Source: Chitinophagaceae bacterium
GTDB lineage: Bacteria; Bacteroidota; Bacteroidia; Chitinophagales; Chitinophagaceae
NCBI GenBank assembly: GCA_025449645.1
Contig: JANWIY010000028.1
Span: forward strand, 1-32,807
Reading direction: 5' to 3'
Length of the DNA: 32,807 nt
Translations under genes and position numbers: made by a program
Part shown: positions 1 to 8,999 of the stretch, piece by piece
How positions within the stretch are numbered: position 1 is the stretch's first letter
Layout: the number at the start of each line of letters is the position of its first letter
Notes under the pieces: model-generated
Databases searched by the model: none
What the model saw: only the letters and a program-made list of their open reading frames with translations
Told to the model about the DNA's origin: nothing

Positions 1-977
1 ACGACGGGAATCACGCAGGTTATGGCCAGGCACCATGATAGCAGTCGTAAATCTTTTCCTATGGAAGTCTTCCGGATCCTCCGATATTTCTTCAAAAAAA
101 AATAAATGATGACAATGATCCCTAATATAAATAATCCGGTGAGTAGATACCTGTTCCCTGAAGGAGGCAAGAATAGCCTTCCGGCTACTTTAACCATGTT
201 AGAAACATATCGTTGAAGGCCGGATTTAAAAAATTCTTCACCGTAAGAACCGAATAAGGTTCCCGAAATTATAAATCGAAGGATCAGGTGGATTGACAAC
301 GTTATTGTCAGGTAAAAACTCCACTTCAATATGTTTTTTGATTTTTCCTTTTCCCTTAAAAGCAGTAGAATCATTACGAGGGGAAAAATGATGGCTGATT
401 CATAGGCACCGAGACTGATAAAATAACAGATGGCTACTGCTGATCTTCTGATCCCGGGCCTTTTGACTTCATAAAAGAAAATAAGACCAAGGAGTGAAAA
501 CATGCATGCCATAGATGCACCCCTGCCCAGCAGCCACACTACGGCTTCATTGTGAAAAGGGTAGGTAAGAAAAAGAAGGCTGGAAATTCCCGCGTAACCT
601 ACCTGATGTGCTGTATTCCATGATCTGCCAAACCGGAAACAAAATCTGTACAGGAGAAATGCATTTATTCCATGAACCAGGATGTTGAAGGCATTAAATA
701 CCGGAGGATTAAGCGCGCCTAACCAATAATTCATATATATACTAAGGTCAGACAGAGGCCTGAAAAATCCTTTTATGAAAATAATATGATCAATACAAAT
801 CCTTTTAAGTACCCTAAAGTCGTCTGAAACAAAATATCTATTTAATACAGGAAGGTATAAAATAAAGGATACTGCCAAAAACAGGACCAAGGGCATCCAC
901 CCTGGTTTTGTAAGAGCAGATTTTTTAAATTCACGCTGGTGCCAGATCAGCTCAGCACCTTTTTCAGGCTCCTTCAT
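1..977 (-). CDS. GT-C-type membrane glycosyltransferase-like protein, C-terminus cut by window edge
   Basis: About 325 codons read in one open frame from an ATG at 977 down to the window edge, so the C-terminus is missing. The N-terminus is short and charged, followed by a hydrophobic segment (about residues 23-42). After it comes RYFVSDDF, an acidic pair in the first extracytoplasmic loop as in GT-C transferases. Next comes FRPLSDLS, then LNPPVFNAFNILVHGINAFLL, and then YPFHNEAVVWLLGRGA. This series of motifs resembles the N-terminal half of GT39/TMTC-like protein O-mannosyltransferases, which usually read HP-x-x-E-x-V-x-W-x-x-GR. Several further hydrophobic helices follow. Likely role: transfer of a sugar from a lipid-linked donor at the inner membrane. 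Donor and acceptor cannot be read. It starts 66 bp after the porU2 stop on the same strand and has its own promoter candidate. The family call is by motif memory, not by search. Confidence 0.7.
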   Translation of the reverse strand, partial: MKEPEKGAELIWHQREFKKSALTKPGWMPLVLFLAVSFILYLPVLNRYFVSDDFRVLKRICIDHIIFIKGFFRPLSDLSIYMNYWLGALNPPVFNAFNILVHGINAFLLYRFCFRFGRSWNTAHQVGYAGISSLLFLTYPFHNEAVVWLLGRGASMACMFSLLGLIFFYEVKRPGIRRSAVAICYFISLGAYESAIIFPLVMILLLLREKEKSKNILKWSFYLTITLSIHLILRFIISGTLFGSYGEEFFKSGLQRYVSNMVKVAGRLFLPPSGNRYLLTGLFILGIIVIIYFFLKKYRRIRKTSIGKDLRLLSWCLAITCVIPV

Positions 978-1021
978 GATTCGAAATTTAATAAAAGAGC
1001 GCGCCGGTTAAGGCAGGTTGA

Positions 1022-1029
1022 CAAACTTA
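1022..1029 (-). promoter_or_regulatory. Bacteroidota -7 box for the GT-C gene
   Basis: On the minus strand this reads TAAGTTTG, a full match to the Bacteroidota -7 consensus TAnnTTTG. It lies about 45 nt upstream of the ATG at 977 and just after the porU2 stop. No TTG is seen at the usual -33 distance, so only the -7 half is supported. Confidence 0.45.
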
Positions 1030-1042
1030 TTGTATTTATGGA

Positions 1043-4000
1043 TTATTTCATCAGATACATTTTCCCATACCCCTTGGTAAAGAATTGATCCGTATTGTCC
1101 CCCTGAGCCTGATATTTATCAAGCGACTTTCCATTGAGATTGGTGACTACATGATACAAATAAACGCCGTTGGCGAGACGCTGGTGGTACATATCTGTTC
1201 CATCCCATTTAAATTCGGTGATATTCCTACCGACATGTAGAGGCCCAAGCTCTTCTTTTGTAATTTCCCGAACGATTTTACCGGTTATAGTCAGGATTTG
1301 GATCTTGATGTTCTGAGGCACATCACTCCCCGTAATTGTGAATACAAATGCTGTGGATGTCGTAAATGGATTGGGATAGTTGAGCATATTCGAAATCATC
1401 GCTTTAGTGATGAGTTTAAATGTCACCTGATACTGAATGGTTCCGCTTGCGTTTCCGCTTTTATCCGACCCTGTTACAATCAGGGTATAGTCATCGCCTT
1501 GCGGATCAACTTGGTTGGGAAAGACCGGAAAGAAATCCACACTTGCAGTATTGTCAGCGCTGCTGGTTGCAGGCGTGAACCGAAGCGTATCCGTATTAAA
1601 ATAATAAGGATGAAGCGAGCCATCCGGATATCGGAGTTGTACCCGGAGAACGGAAGTATCATTCAAAAGGAGAAATTTAGCTTCATCTTTTAGTTTGATC
1701 AGGATATGCGGTTTCGCAGAAACAATATCCTCGTTAAGAATGTGGACATTGTCAAATGTTACATCCAGTAAAGGATTCGTCTGGTCTACTTTAACATAAA
1801 AATTCTTGTAGAGAAAATTATTGAAATGAAATTGTTCCGGCTGATCATTAGCCGGATTTACATCCAGGTGCAAGGTATTTAGGCCAGGATACGCTTTGCT
1901 GTCAATCTGGTAAACAATTTTAATGGTGTCACCACTTACCAACGGTTTCGTTCTTGGGAGCGGAATAAGGTGTGTCACATTGTTTTTGTCAATAATGCTT
2001 AGCGAAATTTTCAGGCTGTCGAATTTCTGAAGGCTGATATTCTTGAATGCAATACCGAAATCAATGATTTCTCCAAGTTCAACAGAGTCTTTGCCTGTAA
2101 AGAAAATATTAGGCGCAAGCGCTCCTTCTGGAACAGGGGTATAATTAATTCTCCAGTATTTCAATTGATATGGAGTCGCGTGAACGGAATCTGTTGCCGT
2201 CAACTTTAATTGTAAATACGGATATTGTTGAACGCTGATCGCGGAAATATCAAAATCCTGTGTAACCGAACTCAAATTATAAAGAGCTGTTTGATTACCT
2301 GAGGTATCGACACCTATGACCTGGACGCCAATGCTGTCTGTGGAGGGCATTTCCATGCTGCTTCCTCTCCAATGAACCTGCTTCCATTGTTTGGCAGGGC
2401 CGAAGAGTGGAGATAATATATTCCCGGTCAAATTTAGCAAATCCACATTTGTTGAAAGCACGATCTTATCAAAAAGCCCAATAGAATATTTATACTGCGG
2501 AATATATCCGCCTCCGCCTTTTTTATATACTAGTACCCAGCATCGGGGCTGGTTAATGGAATCTATCAGGGTAAATCCGGCTGCCATGAGATAATGATAT
2601 AACGAATTGTTATGCCCATATAAGGCTGTGTCTGCCTCCCAGGTACTTGCATAGGAATTATTGTTGTCATAATCGATACTTCTTACAATGACAAAGTCAC
2701 CAATGGGTACAGAATCCATAAAATTCATCATTAGCTTTCTGCTTGCTGAGGACATGTAAGAAAATTCAAAATTGTAATAAGTAGATAGCTTGCAATTGGC
2801 ACTTCCACTTCCAAAACGGAATAGGTTATTCCCTGAGCCATCAACATTTTTCCATGGCTGAAAAGTTGCCTGATCAAAAACATTGAAAATGAGGGAGTGA
2901 CCCACGCAGGCGCTTGCCATTTCTGAAACGCCATTCACCGAAACCGAAAAATCGGCATCATTAAGACCGCTGGTAGGGTATATAGCCTGATTGATATAAA
3001 AATTTCCCTGATGGGTGCCATAGTGCCAATTCCTGTCAGTCCCAAGGCTCATTCCATTTGGGGTAGACTGTAATTGTTGAAAATAATGTGACTGATTAAA
3101 CCCAACCGTACTGCGCAGGGAATCTATGTACACAAAAGAAAATTCATTCCAGTGATAGGTGCCCCCCTGGGCCGGAGCAATTGAAGTTCTCCAATAGTAA
3201 ACGGTACTATCGTGATAACTGATTCCGGGATCAAATTCAAATACACCTCCGACAGATGATATATTTTTTGAAACCATACCAGGAGAATTGAAGGCTTCGG
3301 TTGTATCTATTTCCATTATATACTGGCTCAAAGGAGCGAGCGGGTTGGCCGTTGAAGCATAAACTTTTTGCGTCGGCAAATTAATAATGGCGTAGTCATA
3401 TGGGTAGATCGGCGTAAGTTCATCCTGGTAGATAAACAGTGCAACAGTAACGGTATTGTTCATGAGGGTGGTCTCAGGTACATCATTGTCAGAATTCACG
3501 GTTACGGTGATATAATTTTGGCCCTTATCCCTTGTCGCTATGATGGGCACCTGTATTTGTATGGAATCCATAAACCGGATACCTGGAATTCTTTTTTTCA
3601 GAAGGATGGCTGTTGTGCCATCCGGAAATTTCCTGGTAAAAAGTACGGATATGGAATCGGAAACTGCTTTTCCGAGATTATAAAATGTCGCTGTCACATT
3701 AAAACTGACGTCAGAAACCGAAATAAAGGTTGGCGTGATCTTTACATTCTGCGCTTCAATATCATAGTCCGGGAGCTTCTCATCATTGATCGTGATTGCC
3801 GGGTCGCCATGAATATTCATTTCTTCCACATTACACCGGGCCAGAAAATCGGTTGGCAGGGCACCAAGCATATTTTGCCCTGCATCAGCCTGGATTTTAC
3901 CAATGCTTTTTCCGTAATCATTACGATCGATCAGAGTGTACATATCGCTCAGCATGACATTCAGGTAATTTACCACTCCATAATGCGTACTGGCGACGAA

Positions 4001-6112
4001 GGCTATAGCACCCTTATTTTGAATTAAAACATAATTTTCAGACAGGGTTTTTCCGGTACCAAGCCTTCCCGGATCATAGGTGTAATAGTTCCCTGCATAA
4101 CAGCCGTTCACATAAAAGACCGGATATTTTTCGAAATTATTGTAAATACTAGGATCGTCGAGGTTAAATCCGAGTGTGGAGGCAGAGGAATGGCCAAAAT
4201 AGGTTAGAAGTCCGATTCCGCTTGTGAATAGTTGGGGAAATAGGGAGCTCGCCACCTGATTGTCCTGATCCGTTGTGGAACTGCAGAAACGGTAAACATT
4301 CGCTCCAAACAGGGTGTCCGAAATAATCTGCTGGTATGCTACCATATAATTACAGAGCACGGCTTCAAGAAACGGGTCCGTGGCGCCTGTTATATGGATT
4401 ACATTTTTTCGCCAGGCCCGGCCGTCAATTGTATTGGGATTCGATTGTTGTACCTGTTCATATTGTTTTAGCTTAGCCAGATAGCCTTCCAATTCAGGAC
4501 CGCTGATGACTCCAAGACGTCCAATAGGCAATGTATTGATGGAAGTAGTTCCGTCCGGAGATGCCAGCATCACATCGGAAGCGGGGAATCCAAAAGTCGG
4601 AACGAGCTCCAGCCGGTCGATATTCGGATCTGCCTGGTTTGCCCGGTATTCCGTATAAGCCATACCACGCCCGATCAACAAAGCGAATTGTGGTTTTTGT
4701 GCGTATGTATTTTGCGCGTAATTCAAAAAATTCTTTATTGCCAGGGGATGTATGTGAATACCATAAGCAAACTGATCTGTCAGTTCATTGATGTCCATGA
4801 TCTGAACATTGTATCCGCCTCCTGCTAACGAAGAACGATAGGTCTTGTAATCGAGTACAGGATTATTGCCGCTGGATCCGATATAAAGGACGGGATTACT
4901 GATGATCAGATAATTTCCCTGGTTGGCAGCGTTGCTGTAAGAGACGAAATTCTTTTGCGCAAGTGCATTGACCGTCCTGATATTGGATGGATCCTCACTG
5001 ACCAGGGTAAATTTTCTTGCAACAGGGGAACCGGGTATTTCGAAAGTGAATATCCCGCCGGATGAGATGGCTACCAGCATCTGCCCCGAGGTCCTGTCGT
5101 ACAGGACCGGTGTTGCAGTACCCGGATTGAAATCGCTGATCTTTAGAAAATAACCGCTGATCCTCGCAGGTAATTCAAAACAAAAATTTGCCAGTCCGCC
5201 AAAATCAAACTGCCTTGGATAATTCAATTCATAAAAAGAAACCACCAAACGGTCGGCATAAGTAACTGCCTGCGAATTATTGAGAAATTGGAAGTTGGAC
5301 GAAGTGGTGTTTAGCATAGTGAGCGGAATAGGTATGTTGCTCACTAGGTCATTAAAACTATTTAATGAAGTGTCTTTGACCAATGTATTATCCACCTTTA
5401 TCTGGATATGCCGCAGCGTATCAGAACAGCCGGCCGCACCGAATTTCAGGTTAGCCGCCGGCGCCCCCACCCCATTATAAATGAAGAGATTATTCTGATT
5501 GTCGGAAACAGGATTACCCGGATTGGAGAAATCGGAACTCCAGAATTCTCCCTGGTCATAAGAGGAAGAATAAATGTATTGTTCCAGTACGGCAGCAAAG
5601 CCAGGATTCAATTGAAAATGAAAATAGGTTCCGGCCGTGTACATGAAATAAGGCTCAATGGGTAATGTATTCGAACTTGTATCATTGGCAACCGCGTTAT
5701 AGTGAAAATTGGGATTGCCCGGATTGACGGTCAGGAAATACACCGAAGTATCTGATTCAAGGCTCCATTTATCTGTATGCTGGTAAAGAGGATTGCGGTA
5801 AAGAGGTTTATCAGGTTTCCCGTCATTCATCTGGCCCCAGAATTCAATATAATCTCCAGGTCCCAGTAGGCCGCTGCTTACGCTGGTATAAACCGGAACT
5901 TCCACGCCATTGCGAAATAACTGGAAATCCTTTGCGTCGGCATTTGCCAGGCCTGAAGTTGCCAGTACGGATTCAGGGATACGGTAAACTCCGTCGGTTG
6001 CAACTTTGAATTTATAATATGTTTTACTGGGATCGATCCATTCGTTGTAGTAGGTTTGGGAGAATAACCTGCCGGCACAGAGGAGCAAACACAGCGTAAA
6101 AAATTTCTTCAT
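1043..6112 (-). CDS. porU2: Type IX secretion sortase-like C25 peptidase, PorU2 type
   Basis: A 1689-residue secreted protein with a signal peptide (about residues 1-19, ending FSQ). A gingipain-like C25 peptidase domain spans about 400-775. The catalytic pair is intact: His641 in TYFGHSSA and Cys671 in VNGCYAGNY. The domain ends with the typical MNIHGDPAITIN. Beyond it lie CARDB/Ig-like segments (about 790-900 and 1385-1500) and a C-terminal FlgD/T9SS-type Ig domain (about 1595-1689), beginning NYPNPF and containing WDGTD and LANGVYLYHV. PorU is the outer-membrane sortase that removes the C-terminal signal of T9SS cargo and attaches the cargo to the surface. This protein is much longer than the roughly 1150-residue classical PorU and sits 29 bp after a PorV-family gene, which fits the longer PorU2 class. 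Its cargo and whether it replaces or supplements PorU are unknown. Confidence 0.85.
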   Translation of the reverse strand: MKKFFTLCLLLCAGRLFSQTYYNEWIDPSKTYYKFKVATDGVYRIPESVLATSGLANADAKDFQLFRNGVEVPVYTSVSSGLLGPGDYIEFWGQMNDGKPDKPLYRNPLYQHTDKWSLESDTSVYFLTVNPGNPNFHYNAVANDTSSNTLPIEPYFMYTAGTYFHFQLNPGFAAVLEQYIYSSSYDQGEFWSSDFSNPGNPVSDNQNNLFIYNGVGAPAANLKFGAAGCSDTLRHIQIKVDNTLVKDTSLNSFNDLVSNIPIPLTMLNTTSSNFQFLNNSQAVTYADRLVVSFYELNYPRQFDFGGLANFCFELPARISGYFLKISDFNPGTATPVLYDRTSGQMLVAISSGGIFTFEIPGSPVARKFTLVSEDPSNIRTVNALAQKNFVSYSNAANQGNYLIISNPVLYIGSSGNNPVLDYKTYRSSLAGGGYNVQIMDINELTDQFAYGIHIHPLAIKNFLNYAQNTYAQKPQFALLIGRGMAYTEYRANQADPNIDRLELVPTFGFPASDVMLASPDGTTSINTLPIGRLGVISGPELEGYLAKLKQYEQVQQSNPNTIDGRAWRKNVIHITGATDPFLEAVLCNYMVAYQQIISDTLFGANVYRFCSSTTDQDNQVASSLFPQLFTSGIGLLTYFGHSSASTLGFNLDDPSIYNNFEKYPVFYVNGCYAGNYYTYDPGRLGTGKTLSENYVLIQNKGAIAFVASTHYGVVNYLNVMLSDMYTLIDRNDYGKSIGKIQADAGQNMLGALPTDFLARCNVEEMNIHGDPAITINDEKLPDYDIEAQNVKITPTFISVSDVSFNVTATFYNLGKAVSDSISVLFTRKFPDGTTAILLKKRIPGIRFMDSIQIQVPIIATRDKGQNYITVTVNSDNDVPETTLMNNTVTVALFIYQDELTPIYPYDYAIINLPTQKVYASTANPLAPLSQYIMEIDTTEAFNSPGMVSKNISSVGGVFEFDPGISYHDSTVYYWRTSIAPAQGGTYHWNEFSFVYIDSLRSTVGFNQSHYFQQLQSTPNGMSLGTDRNWHYGTHQGNFYINQAIYPTSGLNDADFSVSVNGVSEMASACVGHSLIFNVFDQATFQPWKNVDGSGNNLFRFGSGSANCKLSTYYNFEFSYMSSASRKLMMNFMDSVPIGDFVIVRSIDYDNNNSYASTWEADTALYGHNNSLYHYLMAAGFTLIDSINQPRCWVLVYKKGGGGYIPQYKYSIGLFDKIVLSTNVDLLNLTGNILSPLFGPAKQWKQVHWRGSSMEMPSTDSIGVQVIGVDTSGNQTALYNLSSVTQDFDISAISVQQYPYLQLKLTATDSVHATPYQLKYWRINYTPVPEGALAPNIFFTGKDSVELGEIIDFGIAFKNISLQKFDSLKISLSIIDKNNVTHLIPLPRTKPLVSGDTIKIVYQIDSKAYPGLNTLHLDVNPANDQPEQFHFNNFLYKNFYVKVDQTNPLLDVTFDNVHILNEDIVSAKPHILIKLKDEAKFLLLNDTSVLRVQLRYPDGSLHPYYFNTDTLRFTPATSSADNTASVDFFPVFPNQVDPQGDDYTLIVTGSDKSGNASGTIQYQVTFKLITKAMISNMLNYPNPFTTSTAFVFTITGSDVPQNIKIQILTITGKIVREITKEELGPLHVGRNITEFKWDGTDMYHQRLANGVYLYHVVTNLNGKSLDKYQAQGDNTDQFFTKGYGKMYLMK

Positions 6113-6141
6113 GGTTTGGTTCAGGTTTTCTAAGGTGGATT

Positions 6142-7287
6142 TTAGTTCTTCTTTTTCTTCTTTTTCACATCCACCAGATCAACTTTTAACGAAAACACGT
6201 TTGTATATAAAGGGTTCGACTGATTGGCGAGGTTAGTAAATGCGTAATCAATCTGTACGTCTCCGATTTTAAAACCCGCTCCGATAGATGGCTGGTAAAT
6301 CCATATTTCTTTTCGGTTCGTTGTATCCTTATCATCAAGGGCTTTTTGGAAATTGTTGATCCCGGCCCTTACAAAAAAGACATTATTATACGATAATTCC
6401 AATCCCATTCTGGGATCAATACTTATCGGATTGAAGCTAAAAACAGTATTACGGCGACCATCAAACGTTATATCAAAATCCGCCTCTGCCAGTAAATTGA
6501 CCTTCTTATTGATCGGGAAATCGTAGGAAAATCCCGGAATCAGCTGAGGAGCAGTCAATTCAATGGAATTGGATGGAATATCATTCTGAGTGGCGTAAAA
6601 TACTTCACGCCACTCCTGACTTATATTATACGACCAGGCATTGAAAGTGGTTGTCACATCCTTGGCCACAATCCCAAGTTTCCACCGGTTGCCGACCACC
6701 AGAACCGCAGCATCAAAACCGAATCCCCAGGCCTTTGTAAAATCACCGGCTTCGCGGTAAATGATCTTGGCGTTAATGCCGAAGTTTACCCTGCGGTTCT
6801 TGATCCAATTGACCTGCTGTGCCAGCGAAATCAGAAAAGCATAATCTGCTGATGAAAATGTAGTGATATTGCTGAAATCAATGCTCCCATCCGGCTGAAC
6901 TAAAAAAACGGTGTTGGGAATATCATCAACTGCAAAACGCAAGAGGGTAAGACCCAGCGTGCGTTTGTTATCTTTTAGCGGGAGAACGAGATTAGCATAG
7001 TCATATTTCCCTATTCCTGCGAAATATTCGGCGTGCATCAGGTTTAATTGCGGACTTGTTCTGATATCCGCCAAAGCAGCCGGGTTCCAGTATCCTGCGG
7101 TACCGTCGCTTACTGAGGAAACCTGAGCATTTCCCATGGACATACCACGGGCGCCGGCTCCAATATTCAGGAATTCATCGGAATATTTTGCAAATTGGGC
7201 CGTTGCCTGGTTGCAAAAAATCACGATCAGCAGAGAGGGGAAGCAGCAGTATTTTTTGGTTCTGCACACGACTGAAGTCAATGCCAT
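6142..7287 (-). CDS. porV2: PorV/PorQ-family outer-membrane protein, PorV2 type
   Basis: A 381-residue protein with a signal peptide ending about ATA-Q30. The family motif GAGARGMSMGNAQVSSVSD-GTAGYWNPAALA follows, then alternating strands as in FadL-like beta barrels. PorV is the outer-membrane shuttle that carries T9SS cargo from the translocon to the PorU sortase. Here the gene directly precedes the C25 peptidase gene (29 bp), the reverse of the porU-porV order in Porphyromonas. The C-terminus ends in an unusual lysine run (VDVKKKKKKN). The ATG at 7287 is the only good start that keeps a full signal peptide. The upstream gap to tyrS is short and divergent, so the two genes share a promoter region. 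Assignment to PorV2 rather than classical PorV rests mainly on the partner gene. Confidence 0.85.
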   Translation of the reverse strand: MALTSVVCRTKKYCCFPSLLIVIFCNQATAQFAKYSDEFLNIGAGARGMSMGNAQVSSVSDGTAGYWNPAALADIRTSPQLNLMHAEYFAGIGKYDYANLVLPLKDNKRTLGLTLLRFAVDDIPNTVFLVQPDGSIDFSNITTFSSADYAFLISLAQQVNWIKNRRVNFGINAKIIYREAGDFTKAWGFGFDAAVLVVGNRWKLGIVAKDVTTTFNAWSYNISQEWREVFYATQNDIPSNSIELTAPQLIPGFSYDFPINKKVNLLAEADFDITFDGRRNTVFSFNPISIDPRMGLELSYNNVFFVRAGINNFQKALDDKDTTNRKEIWIYQPSIGAGFKIGDVQIDYAFTNLANQSNPLYTNVFSLKVDLVDVKKKKKKN

Positions 7288-7349
7288 AAACTTAATCTAA
7301 CGCATTTTTATTCAGAATATTGCGATCCGTTATGGAAGCGAATATCCCT

Positions 7350-7357
7350 TACTTTTG
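7350..7357 (+). promoter_or_regulatory. Promoter -7 box of tyrS
   Basis: TACTTTTG, a full match to TAnnTTTG, 21 bp before the ATG at 7379. It overlaps an in-frame TTG at 7355, which argues that the TTG is promoter sequence and not a start codon. The expected transcription start (about 7364) leaves a leader of roughly 15 nt. Confidence 0.6.
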
Positions 7358-7378
7358 CCAAAATTGTCAAGAACTTTT

Positions 7379-8656
7379 ATGTCGCTCTTAGAGGAACTGA
7401 AATGGCGGGGTATGATTCAGGACATCGTTCCTGGCACGGAGGAACAACTTTCCCGCGAAATGACCTCGGGTTATATTGGATTTGATCCTACGGCAGACAG
7501 CCTTCATATCGGGAGCCTGGTACCCATCCTGCTCCTGGTCCATCTGCAAAAAGCAGGTCATCGCCCAGTTGCTCTTATCGGAGGTGCAACCGGATTGGTC
7601 GGAGATCCCAGCGGTAAGAATGATGAGAGAATCCTGCTGGATGAAGCAACGCTAAATCAGAATCTCAGTGGTTTGCGTATTCAACTTGAGAAGTATCTTG
7701 ATTTTAGCAGCAGTTTGCCGAATGCCGCGCTTCTTGTGAATAACTACGACTGGTTCCGCGAAATCCGTTTCCTCGATTTTATCCGGGATACAGGTAAGCA
7801 TATCACGGTGAATTACATGATGGCAATAGAAAGTGTAAAAAAAAGGCTGGAAGGAACGGCCGGTATGAGTTTTACTGAGTTTTCCTATCAACTGGTCCAG
7901 GGTTACGATTTTTATTGGCTATATGAAAACAAGAACTGCAAACTTCAGATGGGAGGAAGTGATCAGTGGGGGAATATCACCACCGGCACCGAGCTTATCC
8001 GCAGAAAAACGGGAGGCGAAGCTTTTGCTTTTACCTGTCCGCTGATCACTAAAGCAGATGGTGGAAAATTCGGCAAAACTGAAAAGGGAAATGTTTGGCT
8101 GGATCCCCGGAGAACCTCGCCCTATCAATTTTATCAGTTCTGGCTGAATGCTGCGGATGAGGATGCAGAAAAATGGATCCGGATCTTTACTTTTCTCGCA
8201 AAAAAAGAAATAGAGGGGATTCAGTTTAAGCATAAGGGAAATCCGGAAGAAAGGATTTTGCAGAGGACCCTGGCCAGGGAAGTAACGACTTTCATTCATG
8301 GACGGGACGAATATGAATCTGCGGTGAGGACGTCGGAAAAATTATTTACACAGGCGGCCCCCGCAGAAACCCTTAGTGAAGCAGACCTCCATGCGATGGA
8401 AGGCATTGTGAAATCAGAATATCTGCGTTCGCGCCTTGATGCAGGGATTGACCTTGTAAGTTTTCTGGCTGAAACGCACATTCTTCCAAGCAGGGGTGAA
8501 GCGAGAAAGTTGATACAAAGTGGAGGTTTGCGTATTAACAGAAGGAAAATTGAGGATATTCAATTCAATGTAAACGGCCAGTTGCTATTGCATGATAAGT
8601 ACCTGCTCATTCAAAAAGGAAAGAAGAATTTCTATCTCGTGGAGACCAAGCCTTAA
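7379..8656 (+). CDS. tyrS: Tyrosyl-tRNA synthetase
   Basis: A 425-residue class I synthetase that charges tRNA-Tyr with tyrosine in the cytoplasm. Visible marks: GFDPTADSLHIGSL with the HIGH-type motif HIGS at 43-46, the tyrosine/tRNA pocket motifs QGYDFYWL and GGSDQWGNI, the KMSKS-type loop KFGKT at 230-234, and a C-terminal S4 RNA-binding domain (about 358-425, with ARKLIQSGGLRINRRKI). The length is normal for bacterial TyrRS. The start is placed at the ATG (MSLLEELKWRGM), which matches the usual N-terminus. The frame is open back to a TTG at 7355, but that TTG lies inside the -7 box. It is probably transcribed alone, since a hairpin overlaps its stop codon. Confidence 0.97.
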   Translation: MSLLEELKWRGMIQDIVPGTEEQLSREMTSGYIGFDPTADSLHIGSLVPILLLVHLQKAGHRPVALIGGATGLVGDPSGKNDERILLDEATLNQNLSGLRIQLEKYLDFSSSLPNAALLVNNYDWFREIRFLDFIRDTGKHITVNYMMAIESVKKRLEGTAGMSFTEFSYQLVQGYDFYWLYENKNCKLQMGGSDQWGNITTGTELIRRKTGGEAFAFTCPLITKADGGKFGKTEKGNVWLDPRRTSPYQFYQFWLNAADEDAEKWIRIFTFLAKKEIEGIQFKHKGNPEERILQRTLAREVTTFIHGRDEYESAVRTSEKLFTQAAPAETLSEADLHAMEGIVKSEYLRSRLDAGIDLVSFLAETHILPSRGEARKLIQSGGLRINRRKIEDIQFNVNGQLLLHDKYLLIQKGKKNFYLVETKP

Positions 8657-8677
8657 GACCTGAAGCAGGTAAGGCTT
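8648..8677 (+). terminator. Stem-loop over the tyrS stop codon, possible terminator
   Basis: Outer arms AAGCCTT and AAGGCTT (7 bp) and inner arms ACCT and AGGT (4 bp) pair, with a 3-nt bulge and a GAAGC loop. The stem includes the tyrS stop codon. No run of T follows, so intrinsic termination is uncertain; it may instead protect the 3' end. Confidence 0.4.
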
Positions 8678-8702
8678 ACTAATTATCTCCTGTAAAATAC
8701 CT

Positions 8703-8710
8703 TATTTTTG
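8703..8710 (+). promoter_or_regulatory. Promoter -7 box of tRNA-Gln(UUG)
   Basis: TATTTTTG matches TAnnTTTG fully and lies 28 bp before the mature 5' end of the tRNA. No convincing -33 TTG was found. Confidence 0.5.
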
Positions 8711-8738
8711 CCGGCATCCGGAGCGTCTTCAGCTTCTT

Positions 8739-8809
8739 TGCCCGATAGTATAAAGGCAGTACGACAGATTTTGATTCTGTTTGTCGAGGTTCGAATCCTC
8801 GTCGGGCAA
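8739..8809 (+). tRNA. tRNA-Gln (anticodon UUG)
   Basis: A full cloverleaf can be drawn. The acceptor arms are TGCCCGA and TCGGGCA with discriminator A at 8809. The D arm has a 3-bp stem (GTA/TAC). The anticodon stem ACAGA/TCTGT closes the loop TTTTGAT, giving anticodon TTG. The T arm is CGAGG-TTCGAAT-CCTCG. CCA is not encoded. It differs from the second tRNA-Gln at 14722 at only a few positions, including the anticodon loop. Confidence 0.95.
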
Positions 8810-8936
8810 CAACAAATCCAGATTCCCCTCTTCTGTATCATTTCCCATTTCTGGAAAACAGCCGGATCACTCAAAAAATCGCTTTGGCGGTAAACACCAA
8901 TGACCGGATTTTTACTCCGATTTTAAGTGGAAACAC

Positions 8937-8966
8937 TTGCAAATGCAGGTTTTTACTTATATCTTG
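8937..8966 (+). promoter_or_regulatory. Promoter candidate of the lipoprotein gene
   Basis: TTG (8937-8939), a 20-bp gap, then TATCTTG (8960-8966), one base short of TAnnTTTG. The spacing is right for a Bacteroidota promoter. It lies 34 bp before the ATG at 9000. An in-frame TTG at 8937 coincides with the -33 element, so it should not be used as the gene start. Confidence 0.4.
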
Positions 8967-8999
8967 TTCGAGTATTATTCCAACAGATCCCGAATACCC

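Noticed and set aside
3368-4027. 219-codon open frame on the plus strand opposite porU2
   Set aside because: It is antisense to the conserved C25 peptidase region, shows no domain, signal or promoter, and such frames are common opposite long genes of this base composition.
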